Shown in pieces: positions 1 to 9,222 of a stretch of 64,000 nucleotides of DNA. Below the pieces are notes generated by a model. The model did no database searches. It was not told the origin of the DNA and saw only the letters and a program-made list of their open reading frames with translations. Position numbers and translations under genes: made by a program. Source of the stretch: Bacillota bacterium (GTDB lineage: Bacteria > Bacillota > Clostridia > Oscillospirales > Ruminococcaceae); the NCBI GenBank assembly GCA_023460535.1, contig JAEWPV010000005.1, positions 1 through 64,000 of the forward strand, written 5' to 3'. How positions within the stretch are numbered: the stretch's first letter is position 1; each line of letters begins with the position of its first letter.

Positions 1-154
1 GTTTTCCCAACAAAATTATACCATTGTGAGCTGGTCGTTTCTATATATTTTTGGAGTGACAAGACGAGTTTGCCATGCTCGTGAACCCGCTTTATATCTG
101 GGTTTTTTCGGTTTTGCTCATGGCTAGGATTTTATGAGTAAGGAGGGGTGCGGA
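1..154. other. upstream region at window edge, no gene seen
   Basis: No convincing coding frame. A weak hairpin (AACCC at 84-88 with GGGTT at 100-104) runs into a T-run at 103-108 and could be a terminator for a gene left of the window. The first gene's ribosome site lies at 141-148. Confidence 0.4.
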
Positions 155-874
155 GTGAACCTCGCAAAACAGATTCAGATTTACGGAGATTCCATTATGA
201 AGGGCATTTTGCTTGACAAGGATACCAACCGGTATTACCCCATGAAGCAAAGTGATGAGCAGCAGCTTTACGCAAACCTTGGTCTTGTTGTAAACAATCG
301 CTCTAAGTTTGGTTGTACCATTGAAAAAGGCCAGCAGCTGCTTGCACGTGCAATGGAAAAAGGATTGGACTGTGACGTCGTACTGCTTGAGTATGGCGGC
401 AACGACTGTGATTACGACTGGGAGCGCGTTGCGCAAGACCCCGATGCATTGCATGAGCCGCACACCCCGATTCACCGATTTGAAGAAATTTACCGCAATA
501 TGCTATATTCGATTAAGCGCAGCGGCATTACCCCCGTTGTGATGTCTCTTCCCCCGATTGACGGAGAACGGTATTTTCTCTGGATTACTCGAAGCGGTCT
601 GAACGCGCAGAACATCCTGCGTTTTCTGGGAGACGTTCAGATGATCTACCGATACCAGGAGATGTATTCTCTGGCCGCTACTAAGCTTGCATATGAGACA
701 GGCTCGCTGTATGTTGATGTTCGTTCTGCTTTTTTAGATAAGAGAAGCTACAAGAACACGTTAATGTGTGAAGACGGTATACACCCGAACGAGAACGGGC
801 ACCGTTTGATAGTAGACGAACTCACACGCTTTGCAGCCCAAAACCTTGATAAGTTCACTAATTCCTGCGCTTAA
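155..874 (+). CDS. SGNH/GDSL-family hydrolase (lipase/esterase-like)
   Basis: A 239-residue protein with the family blocks in order: GDS nucleophile motif near the N terminus (YGDSIMKG), GGND block III, and DGIHPNENGH near the C terminus supplying the Asp/His of the triad. SGNH enzymes hydrolyse esters of lipids or acetylated sugars; the substrate cannot be told from sequence. No signal peptide is visible, so it is probably cytoplasmic. I chose the GTG at 155 because AGGAGGGG at 141-148 sits 6 nt upstream; an in-frame ATG at 134 lies before that site and has none of its own. Followed by a strong terminator, so it is probably monocistronic. Confidence 0.85.
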   Translation: MNLAKQIQIYGDSIMKGILLDKDTNRYYPMKQSDEQQLYANLGLVVNNRSKFGCTIEKGQQLLARAMEKGLDCDVVLLEYGGNDCDYDWERVAQDPDALHEPHTPIHRFEEIYRNMLYSIKRSGITPVVMSLPPIDGERYFLWITRSGLNAQNILRFLGDVQMIYRYQEMYSLAATKLAYETGSLYVDVRSAFLDKRSYKNTLMCEDGIHPNENGHRLIVDELTRFAAQNLDKFTNSCA

Positions 875-907
875 TGCGCTTTATTCGAATAACGATAACA
901 GACTAAT

Positions 908-944
908 GCGGAGTGCAACGAAAGCTGCACTCCGCGTTTTATTT
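908..944 (+). terminator. intrinsic terminator after SGNH hydrolase
   Basis: Perfect 10-bp stem GCGGAGTGCA/TGCACTCCGC with an 8-nt loop, followed by GTTTTATTT. Lies between convergent genes; the T-run favours the + strand. Confidence 0.9.
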
Positions 945-985
945 GCATGTTAATATTTTCAGCATCCCAGCTCATCACGCTTTTA

Positions 986-2020
986 TTAGAAGCACCTGCC
1001 CTCATGGTTAATCGGACATGTCACCAGTTTATCACATTGATAGCATATCTCATTTTTAAGCGGCTTGTCGTCAAAAAAATCCTTTAAATTCTCCAGTGTT
1101 GTCTGTGCAATGTTTTTCAGCGCCTCCTGTGTTAAAAACGCCTGATGGGATGTAACGACTACATTGGGCATGGAAACCAACCTCGCGAGGGTGTCGTCCT
1201 GGATAATGGTGTTGGAAAAATCCTCAAAGAACAGGTCGGACTCCTCCTCGTATACATCCAGCCCCGCGCCGCCAACTTTGCCGCTTTTTATGGCTTCGAG
1301 TAACGCTTCACTGTCAACCAACGCACCTCTGGAGGTATTGATGAGGTATACGCCATCACGCATGAGTGAAAAAGCCTGCTTGTTGATTACGTGATGGGTC
1401 TCTTTGGTTAACGGGCAGTGCAGAGAGATGATGTCGGACTGTGTAAATAGCTCTTCCAAGGAGACATATTCGATCCCCTTGTCCGCAACTGGGTAAGGAT
1501 CATACGCGAGTACGCGCATACCAAAGCCCCTGCAGATATCGATAAACACCTGACCGATTTTCCCCGTACCGATAACGCCTACCGTTTTTCCGTTTAGGTC
1601 AAAGCCCGTAAGCCCGTTTAAGCTAAAGTTGTAATCCCGGGTGCGATTATACGCACGGTGAATACGTCGGTTGAGGGTAAGCAACAGCGCCACTGCGTGC
1701 TCTGCTACGGCATAGGGCGAGTAGGCAGGTACACGCACCACATGCACCTTACCAAACGCAGATTGAAAATCAACATTATTGTATCCCGCGCAGCGAAGCG
1801 CAGCAACATGAACGCCCTTTTCGTTTAGGAAATCCAACACCTGTGCATTGATATCGTCGTTTACAAACGCGACCACCGCGTCGCTGCCCGCAGCCATTGC
1901 CACGGTATCTTCATTGAGCTTATTCTCATAGTATTTAATCTTAAACCCATACTCGTCCTTCATTTTGTCAAACCAAATCTTATCGTAGGGCTTTGCATCA
2001 AAAAAAGCGATTTTCTTCAT
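986..2020 (-). CDS. ldhA: D-lactate dehydrogenase (D-2-hydroxyacid dehydrogenase family)
   Basis: 344 residues, NAD-dependent reduction of pyruvate to D-lactate or a close 2-oxoacid reaction. The Rossmann motif GTGKIG lies near residue 150. The catalytic Arg is in NTSRGALVD, the Glu in the YEEESDLFFED segment, and the His in TSHQAFLT; these last segments are typical of fermentative D-LDH rather than phosphoglycerate dehydrogenase. AAAGGAAAG lies just upstream of the ATG. An oddity is the extreme C terminus, about 19 residues carrying four cysteines (CX2CX6CX6C), more than the family needs. Likely a single-gene unit for redox balance during fermentation. A related 2-hydroxyacid specificity (for example phenyllactate) cannot be excluded. 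Confidence 0.9.
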   Translation of the reverse strand: MKKIAFFDAKPYDKIWFDKMKDEYGFKIKYYENKLNEDTVAMAAGSDAVVAFVNDDINAQVLDFLNEKGVHVAALRCAGYNNVDFQSAFGKVHVVRVPAYSPYAVAEHAVALLLTLNRRIHRAYNRTRDYNFSLNGLTGFDLNGKTVGVIGTGKIGQVFIDICRGFGMRVLAYDPYPVADKGIEYVSLEELFTQSDIISLHCPLTKETHHVINKQAFSLMRDGVYLINTSRGALVDSEALLEAIKSGKVGGAGLDVYEEESDLFFEDFSNTIIQDDTLARLVSMPNVVVTSHQAFLTQEALKNIAQTTLENLKDFFDDKPLKNEICYQCDKLVTCPINHEGRCF

Positions 2021-2224
2021 GATAGTCTTTCCTTTTCTGTTTTATGTTTGTCCATACCACTATGGTGTTAACTTATTATACTGTAATATATTATACCGAA
2101 TCTGTAACAAAAACACATTACATTTATGAAAGAAAAACCATGTTTTGCTGGAATCCATTCTGTATATAAGAAAAACATATTGCTTGGCCGATTATATGCA
2201 AGAACGTGCTACGTCAACCTTATG

Positions 2225-3088
2225 CTACGCAAGCATCGTTTTCAAAACAGGCAGCATGTTTTTTGTTGCCTCATACCCCGCCTGCATACATTTAATCATA
2301 TGCGAAAAATCAAGGAATTTTGCATTTTCGGGCAGCTTTGGCTTTAGCAGCACCCGCTCGCCCATAGACGAGCACTGCCTTAGCCTGCGACCCATAATGG
2401 AAAGGGAATGTGATGCGATTTCTACGATGTTCTCATCCTGGGGCGGCTCATAGTTTTCCGAGATATCCACCGCAAGAATATTTGCTTCCCCCGCAGCGGC
2501 AAGCAGCGTGACGGGCAGATTATCGGTCAATCCCCCGTCAAGAAGCATGAGCTTACCCGATTTACGCGGGCGAAACGCGATGGGAACCGCAGCAGATGCA
2601 CAGCAAGCCCCAGCCAACAGCACATCATCTCGCCATATCACATCGGACACCGCGGGCTTACCGGCCGCACGGTTGGTGTACGCCACCGTACGGGCAGAAA
2701 CCATATCCACCGCAGGGATTACAATAGGCATCGTTACCTCGCGAATCGTTTTTCCGCTTGTGTAGTGATATATGTATTCATACAGCCGGTCACCCTTCAT
2801 CAGTCCGGTAAGAGTCAGCTCTTGCCTTGTAATAAGCTGTAACACCCCTTTGAATATCCCTGCATAATCCACATCCATCAATTGCTTTCCGTTATGAACC
2901 AGATGGTACACCATCTGCTTGAGGATAAGCGGCTCGACCCCCGCCGCATATAATCCGCCAACAATTGCACCCGCGCTTGTACCCGCTAAAGAGCGCGGTA
3001 AAAAGGATGCCTCCTGCAACGCAAGCAATACGCCCACATGGGCAGCACCCCTCGTTCCCCCGCCCCCCAGAGCCAAACCATACCCCAT
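2225..3088 (-). CDS. patatin-like phospholipase
   Basis: 287 residues with all patatin landmarks: the oxyanion-hole loop GGGGTRG near the N terminus, the nucleophile elbow GTSAG about 30 residues later, and the catalytic Asp in DGG (LLDGGLTDNLP). It forms a Ser-Asp dyad acyl hydrolase acting on lipid esters; the natural substrate is unknown. No signal peptide or membrane segment is obvious. The ATG at 3088 is chosen because GGGAGGT lies 7-8 nt upstream; the frame is open further, to 3157, without a comparable site. Flanked by the same-strand D-LDH and the chemoreceptor, with gaps suggesting independent units. Confidence 0.88.
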   Translation of the reverse strand: MGYGLALGGGGTRGAAHVGVLLALQEASFLPRSLAGTSAGAIVGGLYAAGVEPLILKQMVYHLVHNGKQLMDVDYAGIFKGVLQLITRQELTLTGLMKGDRLYEYIYHYTSGKTIREVTMPIVIPAVDMVSARTVAYTNRAAGKPAVSDVIWRDDVLLAGACCASAAVPIAFRPRKSGKLMLLDGGLTDNLPVTLLAAAGEANILAVDISENYEPPQDENIVEIASHSLSIMGRRLRQCSSMGERVLLKPKLPENAKFLDFSHMIKCMQAGYEATKNMLPVLKTMLA

Positions 3089-3195
3089 AACAATACCTCC
3101 CGGCATACGCATATCATTTCGAGTGTAAACTCTGATATATTGTATGCCGAAAGGCAAGGTTAGTTTATTGCATTATGGGGTAAACCTAATAGGTG

Positions 3196-5151
3196 CTACC
3201 GCAGATGAAAGCCGGACAGGATGCTGTGAAGTGCCGCAGCCTGTGCGGACAGCTGCTCGCTGGCAGCCGCACTCTCCTCCGCCGTGGCGGAATTGTTCTG
3301 AACGACCGCAGACACCTGCTCGATTCCGATGGAAATCTGCGAGATTGCAGTCGCCTGTGTGGAGGAGGATTGGTCGATCTCTAGCATAGCTTGCTGAACA
3401 AGGATAGTTTCTTCTTCTACCTGCCCCAGTTCCTTTGCCGTATTGTTTACGATTTTCACGCCATCCTTTACCGCTTTACCGGAGCGTTCAATCAGCTCGG
3501 TTGTCTGCTTTACTGCATCTGCGGATTTAGAGGCAAGGTTACGAACCTCATCCGCCACCACCGCAAAGCCCTTGCCTGCCGCTCCCGCCCGAGCCGCCTC
3601 TACCGCTGCGTTAAGCGCAAGTATGTTGGTTTGAAACGCGATATCGTTGATAATCTTGATAATCTTACTAATCTCGTCGGAGGACTGGGAGATGTTGTCC
3701 ATTGCCTCTTGCAGACGCTTCATCTCCTCATTGCTTTTGCGCACCCCGTCGCCCGCCTGCTGTGCGTACCCGGCTGTCTGACGAACGGTCTGGGCATTCT
3801 CACGAATCTTCTCGGATACCTCGGCAATCGAGGCGCTTAACTGCTGAATCGAACTTGCCTGCTCGGTAGCGCCCTGAGAAAGGCTCTGTGATGCGCTGGC
3901 AATATGTTCGGAGCCGGCGTTCACCTCGTTGCCCGAAACGCTGATGCGCTGCATAATATCGTTTAGCCCATCCAAGATTGTATTAAGCGCCTCACGAATC
4001 GGTCTGAAGTCGCCGATGTAATCCTGTGTAATCTCGGCAGAAATATCCGCCTGCGAGATTTTAGTAAGCTGCTCGGAGATGTCGCTGATATACAGCTTCA
4101 GGGTATTGCCAATTGAAGCCAAGGCACGGGACAGTTGACCAATTTCATCCTGCGTGCGATACGTGGTGTGCTCGACAGACAAATTACCCGCCGCTATCTC
4201 GTTTGCCGCGTCTGCCATTTCGCGAAGCGGATTGGATATGACCTTCTTCACAATTCTTAACGCCAAAAAGATTAGCCCTGCGGTGATTGTCGCTATGATT
4301 GCCAGAACGATCAATAAAATCTGACGTTGCCCTGCACGGATTTGTCCCAGCGGTTTACCTGCAAAAACGATACCGATAGGATCACCCGTCGGGCCGATAA
4401 GCGGCTCATACACTGTATAATACGGCTGCCCAAGCAATTCAGCCTGACCGCGATAGCTTTCATTTCCCAGCACTTTTTGCGCAATTTTTGCGTTAAGCTT
4501 TGTGCCAACCTGCCTGACTCCATCGATGATTATGGTTGTATTGATACGCTCATCGCCCAAAAAGATGGTGAAATCCGATCCGGTCATCGCCTTTATGTAA
4601 TCTACAAACCCTTCATTGGTCAGATTGTAGCCGGTGGAAACAACGCCAACAACTTTACCTGTACTGTTTTTAACCGGTGCAGCCGAGCGGATAGAAAGCT
4701 TAATCTCGGTACCTTCCTCAATGCAGGAAGCGGATTTACCCGCCAAAGCTGCGGATACATTACTTTGATTTGCCACTGAATCCCCTGCCTTGTCGCTGTG
4801 CCCACGAACCAAAACAATGCCGTTGCCGTCAGTCACTGTAAAGAAGTCAACATCTCCCATTTTTTCCTGTTGTATTTCTATGAAACGCTTTTTTATTTGG
4901 GCGGCATTACTGGTCTCGATTGCATTTCGAAGTTGCTCATCCTCAGCCATTTCTGCAGAAAGCGCAAGCGACTTTTCCAGCCTTTCATTCGATTCGAAAG
5001 CAAACGCGTCCATCGCCGTGTCTGCTTGATTTTGAAATAATGTATTAATGATTATCTGGTTGCCAACAAACAAAAGAGACGACGCAATCAGCACCGTCAC
5101 TGCGATACTGGCCAGTACCATAACCGCTAGTTTTGAACCTACTGTCTTCAT
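3196..5151 (-). CDS. methyl-accepting chemotaxis protein with extracellular Cache-type sensor
   Basis: 651 residues: a transmembrane helix at about 10-33, an extracytoplasmic ligand-binding region (about 35-275, single/double Cache-like), a second helix at about 278-300, HAMP to about 355, then a long methyl-accepting coiled coil. The conserved hairpin tip (AGKGFAVVADEVRNLA) that contacts CheA/CheW is intact near residue 530. AAGGAG precedes the ATG by 9 nt. The next gene upstream on the same strand is an AraC-type response regulator, but no che genes are in the window, so it presumably plugs into a pathway encoded elsewhere. The ligand is unknown; small carboxylates or amino acids are common for this architecture. 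Confidence 0.93.
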   Translation of the reverse strand: MKTVGSKLAVMVLASIAVTVLIASSLLFVGNQIIINTLFQNQADTAMDAFAFESNERLEKSLALSAEMAEDEQLRNAIETSNAAQIKKRFIEIQQEKMGDVDFFTVTDGNGIVLVRGHSDKAGDSVANQSNVSAALAGKSASCIEEGTEIKLSIRSAAPVKNSTGKVVGVVSTGYNLTNEGFVDYIKAMTGSDFTIFLGDERINTTIIIDGVRQVGTKLNAKIAQKVLGNESYRGQAELLGQPYYTVYEPLIGPTGDPIGIVFAGKPLGQIRAGQRQILLIVLAIIATITAGLIFLALRIVKKVISNPLREMADAANEIAAGNLSVEHTTYRTQDEIGQLSRALASIGNTLKLYISDISEQLTKISQADISAEITQDYIGDFRPIREALNTILDGLNDIMQRISVSGNEVNAGSEHIASASQSLSQGATEQASSIQQLSASIAEVSEKIRENAQTVRQTAGYAQQAGDGVRKSNEEMKRLQEAMDNISQSSDEISKIIKIINDIAFQTNILALNAAVEAARAGAAGKGFAVVADEVRNLASKSADAVKQTTELIERSGKAVKDGVKIVNNTAKELGQVEEETILVQQAMLEIDQSSSTQATAISQISIGIEQVSAVVQNNSATAEESAAASEQLSAQAAALHSILSGFHLR

Positions 5152-5324
5152 GTTCTTACGCTCCTTAGTAGCAATAATTGTAATAAATTTAATGTATTAT
5201 ATACCGATTATATAGGAATAAAATAGCAATGCCGTACAAAACCATTATAGTTTAAATACAGCATTGCTACTATGTTATTTGTTCGGTTTGTTATGTCATA
5301 TTATACACAACCATGGTGGAAATT

Positions 5325-6464
5325 TTATGCTTTATTCACCTGACCCGGTGTCGTTCCCCAATATTTTTTGTAGATTTTAGAGAAATATACGAAATCCTTG
5401 TATCCCAGCATCGATGCGACCTCCTTTGTTTTTAGGTGCTTTTCTGTAATAATATTGCGCGCTTTTTCCATCTTGACTCTGGTTAGATATTCGGTGATGG
5501 CAGAGCCGGTTTTGGATTTGAACAGCTCGCTGAGGTAGGTTTTGCTGATATACAGCTTTTCAGACAAACTCTCAAGGGAAAGCTCCTTATCTAGGTTTAC
5601 CGTAACATAATCCGCTAACCGGCGGATGGTAGGGTTCTCGATGTGTTTTAGGGCGAGGTTTCGCATGCTTGCGCATAGTGTTTCGGTAATCTGCACCGAG
5701 ATAGCGGTTAACGAATCAAAATCAGTATACTCGCCGGCGCTCAGTTCCAGCAGCTCCTGCTGCGATAAAAACTGATGCAACCAACTATTTTGATAAAACA
5801 CCTTGCTGATAATCTCGTGCATGCAACGGCTGATAATAAAAGACACCTTGTAATAGTCGTCATCCAATGCACGGCGAGTCTGGTTAATCATCGCTATGGT
5901 CTCGTTGCTCGTCTCTTCAAACCCAATACCGATATGAGTTACCAGCTGGGAAATCTGCGCCTTAGGGTAATAATGCCCGACCTTATCGAGTACGATACGT
6001 ACGAGATTATCCGTACGTTCGCGACTAAGCTTCTTTTCATCCAGGTAGCCTTTTGCTCTTTGCAATAAATCCTCAAACTGCTGTTCTTCAATCGGCTTAA
6101 TTAAATAATCAAATGCGCCAAACGCAAGACTTTGCCTTGCCATATGTGCGTCCGCACGCGAACCAACCAAAACAACAGCGTCAGCCATGTGCTTCTTTTT
6201 AATGTCCTTTAAGAGTGTCATCCCGCCCATTTCTGAGATACAAGCATCACACAACACAAGATCTACGGAGTTGTGCATTAGGTACTCCAAGGCATCCGGA
6301 ATGGATTTTGTTTTACACGCAATACGAAAGCATTCGAAATGCTCCCATGCTTCCATCGCGCATATTGCTTCGCACTCCTTTTTTGTCCTAAAAACAAACA
6401 ACACGTTATACATTGATGTTGATATCTCCAATCTGCTTTTATCCAGCTCATAATTCATTTTCAA
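5325..6464 (-). CDS. AraC-family regulator with receiver-like N-terminal domain
   Basis: 379 residues. The N-terminal part (about 18-135) resembles a CheY-like receiver: it keeps the candidate phospho-acceptor D73 (VLCDA) and the Lys of LIKP, but the acidic pair normally following strand 1 is absent (VLFVFRTKKE). A middle region of unclear fold follows, then a C-terminal AraC double helix-turn-helix (about 275-375; SLEKLYISKTYLSELFK-like and LGYKDFVYFSKIYKKY). Most likely a transcription factor of the YesN type; no histidine kinase is adjacent. The start is uncertain: ATG at 6464 has no clear ribosome site, while an in-frame ATG at 6413 is preceded by TTGGAGA. Neighbour of the chemoreceptor, which may share its signal. 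Confidence 0.85.
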   Translation of the reverse strand: MKMNYELDKSRLEISTSMYNVLFVFRTKKECEAICAMEAWEHFECFRIACKTKSIPDALEYLMHNSVDLVLCDACISEMGGMTLLKDIKKKHMADAVVLVGSRADAHMARQSLAFGAFDYLIKPIEEQQFEDLLQRAKGYLDEKKLSRERTDNLVRIVLDKVGHYYPKAQISQLVTHIGIGFEETSNETIAMINQTRRALDDDYYKVSFIISRCMHEIISKVFYQNSWLHQFLSQQELLELSAGEYTDFDSLTAISVQITETLCASMRNLALKHIENPTIRRLADYVTVNLDKELSLESLSEKLYISKTYLSELFKSKTGSAITEYLTRVKMEKARNIITEKHLKTKEVASMLGYKDFVYFSKIYKKYWGTTPGQVNKA

Positions 6465-6723
6465 ATAATATTTTGCTTTTAACTCTTTGAGTCTTCTATG
6501 TCACATTACATTGACAGTACACTGCCGAGGATTTTTGAGGATGCCCGACACCGCAACAAGCACTAATCAATATAACCAATTATCATTCTGCTTTATGTCA
6601 GTATTTATATATATTGCATACATACAATATATCAATAATATCAAAATAATACTATAAACGCAATACTTTGTAAGCAAACGGTACTAAACATTCTGTTTAC
6701 ACAATCAAGTCATTAACTTAGAA

Positions 6724-6763
6724 AACAAGGCTGCATGGTTGTGCCAAACAGCCTTGTTTTTTG
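6724..6763. terminator. bidirectional terminator below nfnB
   Basis: 10-bp stem AACAAGGCTG/CAGCCTTGTT (6724-6733 with 6749-6758). T-rich on both sides (TTTTTTGG on +, TTTCTAAG on -). It closes the nfnAB transcript. The 6465-6723 stretch is AT-rich with no gene. Confidence 0.75.
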
Positions 6764-6774
6764 GTTCATACGTC

Positions 6775-8169
6775 TTATATCCGCTTATGCATAATGTACT
6801 CATCGATGGCGGCTGCGGCATTTTTGCCCGAGCCCATGGCAAGTATTACTGTTGCGGCACCGGTCACTGCGTCTCCACCCGCGTACACGCCCTCGCGCGA
6901 GGTCAGTCCGGTATCATCCTTTGTAATGATACAGCCATACCGGTTTGTATCAAGCCCCTGCGTAGTGTTTCTGATTAAGGGATTGGGGGATGTACCGATA
7001 GACATAATGGCGCTGTCCACATCCAGTAAAAACTCGGAGCCTTTTTTTTCAACAGGGCTGCGTCTGCCCGAAGCGTCCGGGTCACCCAGCTCCATCTCCA
7101 CGCAGCGCATCCCGTTTACAAACCCTTGTTCATCGCCCAGTATCTCCAGCGGATTTGTCAGCACCTTAAAGATGATACCCTCTTCCTTTGCGTGCTCGAC
7201 CTCTTCGTGCCTCGCAGGCATCTCTGCCTCGGAACGGCGATAAACGATGTATACCTTCTCCGCACCAAGGCGTTTCGCGCAGCGTGCGGCATCCATGGCG
7301 ACATTTCCTCCGCCCACGACGGCAACGCTTTTGGCTTGCAAAACGGGGGTTTGTGTGTTTTCCTTATATGCCTTCATCAGGTTTACTCGGGTTAGAAATT
7401 CATTGGCGGAGTATACGCCCTTGAGGTTTTCTCCCTTAATACGCATAAATCGAGGAAGCCCCGCACCCGATCCGATAAACACGGCTTCGTAGCCCATCTC
7501 GAATAGCTCGTCTACCGAAAGCACCTTGCCGATTACCATGTTGGTGCTGATGGTTACGCCGATTGCCTTGAGATTGTCAATCTCCTTGTGCACAATCTCT
7601 TTGGGTAGGCGAAACTGCGGGATGCCATAAACCAAGACACCTCCCGCCAGGTGCAACGCCTCAAACACGGTAGTCTCATAGCCCATTTTTGCTAGGTCGC
7701 CGGCACAGGTAAGCCCTGCGGGACCCGCCCCCACAACGGCGACCTTATGCCCGTTTTTCTTTGGCATTTTTGGTTTTTCGGTGTTGGTACGCATATGATA
7801 ATCCGCTACAAAGCGCTCCAGTCTGCCAATGGCAACCGGCTCGCCCTTTAAGCCGCGAACACACCGCTCCTCGCACTGGGTCTCTTGCGGGCATACGCGA
7901 CCGCACACTGCGGGCAGTGAGGTGGAGCGATTGAGTACCTCATAGGCTCCCTCAAAGTCACGATCCTTCACCTTCATAATAAAACCGGGAATATCAATTG
8001 CAACCGGGCAGCCGCCCACACAGGGACGATGCTTACAGTTTAAGCACCGCTCAGCCTCGTTAACCGCCTGCTCTTCGGTGTAGCCCAGCGCAACCTCGTC
8101 AAAATTGCCGCCGCGCACCTGAGGATCCTGCACCGGCATAGGGTTTTTATTGGGTGTCATATTCGGCAT
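6775..8169 (-). CDS. nfnB: NADPH-linked oxidoreductase large subunit, NfnB/GltA type
   Basis: 464 residues. The N-terminal domain carries two clustered cysteine sets (CLNCKHRPCVGGCP and CGRVCPQETQCEERC) that ligate [4Fe-4S] clusters, followed by an FAD motif (GAGPAGLTCAGDL) and a second NADP-binding Rossmann motif (VVGGGNVAMDAAR). This is the glutamate-synthase small-subunit fold. Because the upstream neighbour is the ferredoxin-reductase-like NfnA and no glutamate synthase large subunit is present, I read it as NfnB of the electron-bifurcating NADH-dependent ferredoxin:NADP oxidoreductase. AAGGAG precedes the start by about 10 nt. The gap to nfnA is about 30 nt, so one operon. GltA annotation is the common alternative. 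Confidence 0.92.
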   Translation of the reverse strand: MPNMTPNKNPMPVQDPQVRGGNFDEVALGYTEEQAVNEAERCLNCKHRPCVGGCPVAIDIPGFIMKVKDRDFEGAYEVLNRSTSLPAVCGRVCPQETQCEERCVRGLKGEPVAIGRLERFVADYHMRTNTEKPKMPKKNGHKVAVVGAGPAGLTCAGDLAKMGYETTVFEALHLAGGVLVYGIPQFRLPKEIVHKEIDNLKAIGVTISTNMVIGKVLSVDELFEMGYEAVFIGSGAGLPRFMRIKGENLKGVYSANEFLTRVNLMKAYKENTQTPVLQAKSVAVVGGGNVAMDAARCAKRLGAEKVYIVYRRSEAEMPARHEEVEHAKEEGIIFKVLTNPLEILGDEQGFVNGMRCVEMELGDPDASGRRSPVEKKGSEFLLDVDSAIMSIGTSPNPLIRNTTQGLDTNRYGCIITKDDTGLTSREGVYAGGDAVTGAATVILAMGSGKNAAAAIDEYIMHKRI

Positions 8170-8201
8170 AGTCCTATTACTCCTTTTATCCCTGTATCAA
8201 A

Positions 8202-9044
8202 CTATTTGCTGTCCCCCACTTGGAACAGCCTGCAAGCCTCATCCCGGCTGTGCTCAAACGTTTTGTACATCGTGCTTCGCTGCATCGCTTCATCAAAATC
8301 CACAAGATGTCCGTCAAAATCCGGTCCGTCCACGCAGGCGAACTTGGTTTCACCGCCAACGGTGAGCCGACAACCGCCGCACATACCGGTTCCGTCAATC
8401 ATAACCGGATTCATACTAACTACCGTTTTAATATCGTATTCCTTAGTAAGCTTCGCCACAAACTTCATCATAATCAGCGGACCGATAGCAATCACCTCGT
8501 CGTACTGTTCGCCTGATTCGATAAGTTCCTTTAGCGCGTCTGTAACCAGTCCCTTGGAGCCGTATGAGCCGTCGTCGGTTTTGATAATCAGCTTGTCGCT
8601 GACACGCGTGAACTCATCCTCCAGGATTACTAGTTCCTTGTTGCGAAAGCCGGTGATGGAGTGCACAACAGCACCCATATTGTGCAGCTTTTTCGCAATG
8701 GGATACGCGATGGCAGAGCCGACTCCGCCGCCCACAACCGCTACCTTTTTGAGTCCCTCTACATGGGAGGCAACGCCGAGCGGTCCCACAAAATCCTGCA
8801 GACTGTCGCCCTCTTTTAGCGCGTCCAGTGAACGGGTTGTCGCACCAACAATCTGGTAGATGATGGTGATGCTTCCCTTCTCCCTGTCATAGTCGGCAAT
8901 CGTAAGCGGGATACGTTCTCCCTCGTCATCCACACGAAGGATGATGAATTGCCCGGGCTGAGCTTTTTTTGCTATGAGCGGTGCGCTGATTTCCATCCGG
9001 CTAACCGTAGGGTTGAGAGCCACCTTTTTTAAAATCTCATACAT
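8202..9044 (-). CDS. nfnA: ferredoxin-NADP reductase-like subunit, NfnA type
   Basis: 280 residues with the FAD/NAD(P) reductase fold (FAD-binding RIPLTIAD segment, Gly-rich VVGGGVGSAIAYPIA) and a C-terminal [2Fe-2S] site formed by Cys residues in GTGMCGGCRLTV and FACVDGPDF. This is the dihydroorotate dehydrogenase electron-transfer/sulfide dehydrogenase family. Paired with the downstream NfnB-like gene it would make the cytoplasmic NfnAB complex that couples NADH and reduced ferredoxin to NADPH formation, a biosynthetic NADPH source in fermentative anaerobes. The ribosome site is weak (AATAGGTT directly before the ATG). Confidence 0.9.
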   Translation of the reverse strand: MYEILKKVALNPTVSRMEISAPLIAKKAQPGQFIILRVDDEGERIPLTIADYDREKGSITIIYQIVGATTRSLDALKEGDSLQDFVGPLGVASHVEGLKKVAVVGGGVGSAIAYPIAKKLHNMGAVVHSITGFRNKELVILEDEFTRVSDKLIIKTDDGSYGSKGLVTDALKELIESGEQYDEVIAIGPLIMMKFVAKLTKEYDIKTVVSMNPVMIDGTGMCGGCRLTVGGETKFACVDGPDFDGHLVDFDEAMQRSTMYKTFEHSRDEACRLFQVGDSK

Positions 9045-9070
9045 AACCTATTTCATTCCCCTGTCTATCC

Positions 9071-9110
9071 TAAATACTAAAAGAGAAGCTGTGATGTAGC
9101 AGCTTCTCTT
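9071..9110 (-). terminator. terminator after ABC-F gene
   Basis: 11-bp stem AAGAGAAGCTG/CAGCTTCTCTT (9081-9091 with 9100-9110). On the minus strand the tail reads TTAGTATTTA. Separates the ABC-F gene from nfnAB. Confidence 0.75.
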
Positions 9111-9222
9111 GCTATCGGACTTACAAAATATTATAGTATATTTTTTTATCCCTGTAAATGGTTCGTTTTTCTGGTTTATCAGGGCAGCGCGTAAAAGTGC
9201 GTGCTTAGACTTTGTATTTTGG

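Noticed and set aside
2021..2125. Rex operator upstream of ldhA
   Set aside because: Only scattered TTGTTA/TTAAC pieces; no symmetric site resembling the consensus.
6775..8169. Glutamate synthase small subunit as the primary call
   Set aside because: No large glutamate synthase subunit nearby and the adjacent gene is an NfnA-type reductase, so NfnB fits better; GltA remains the naming alternative.
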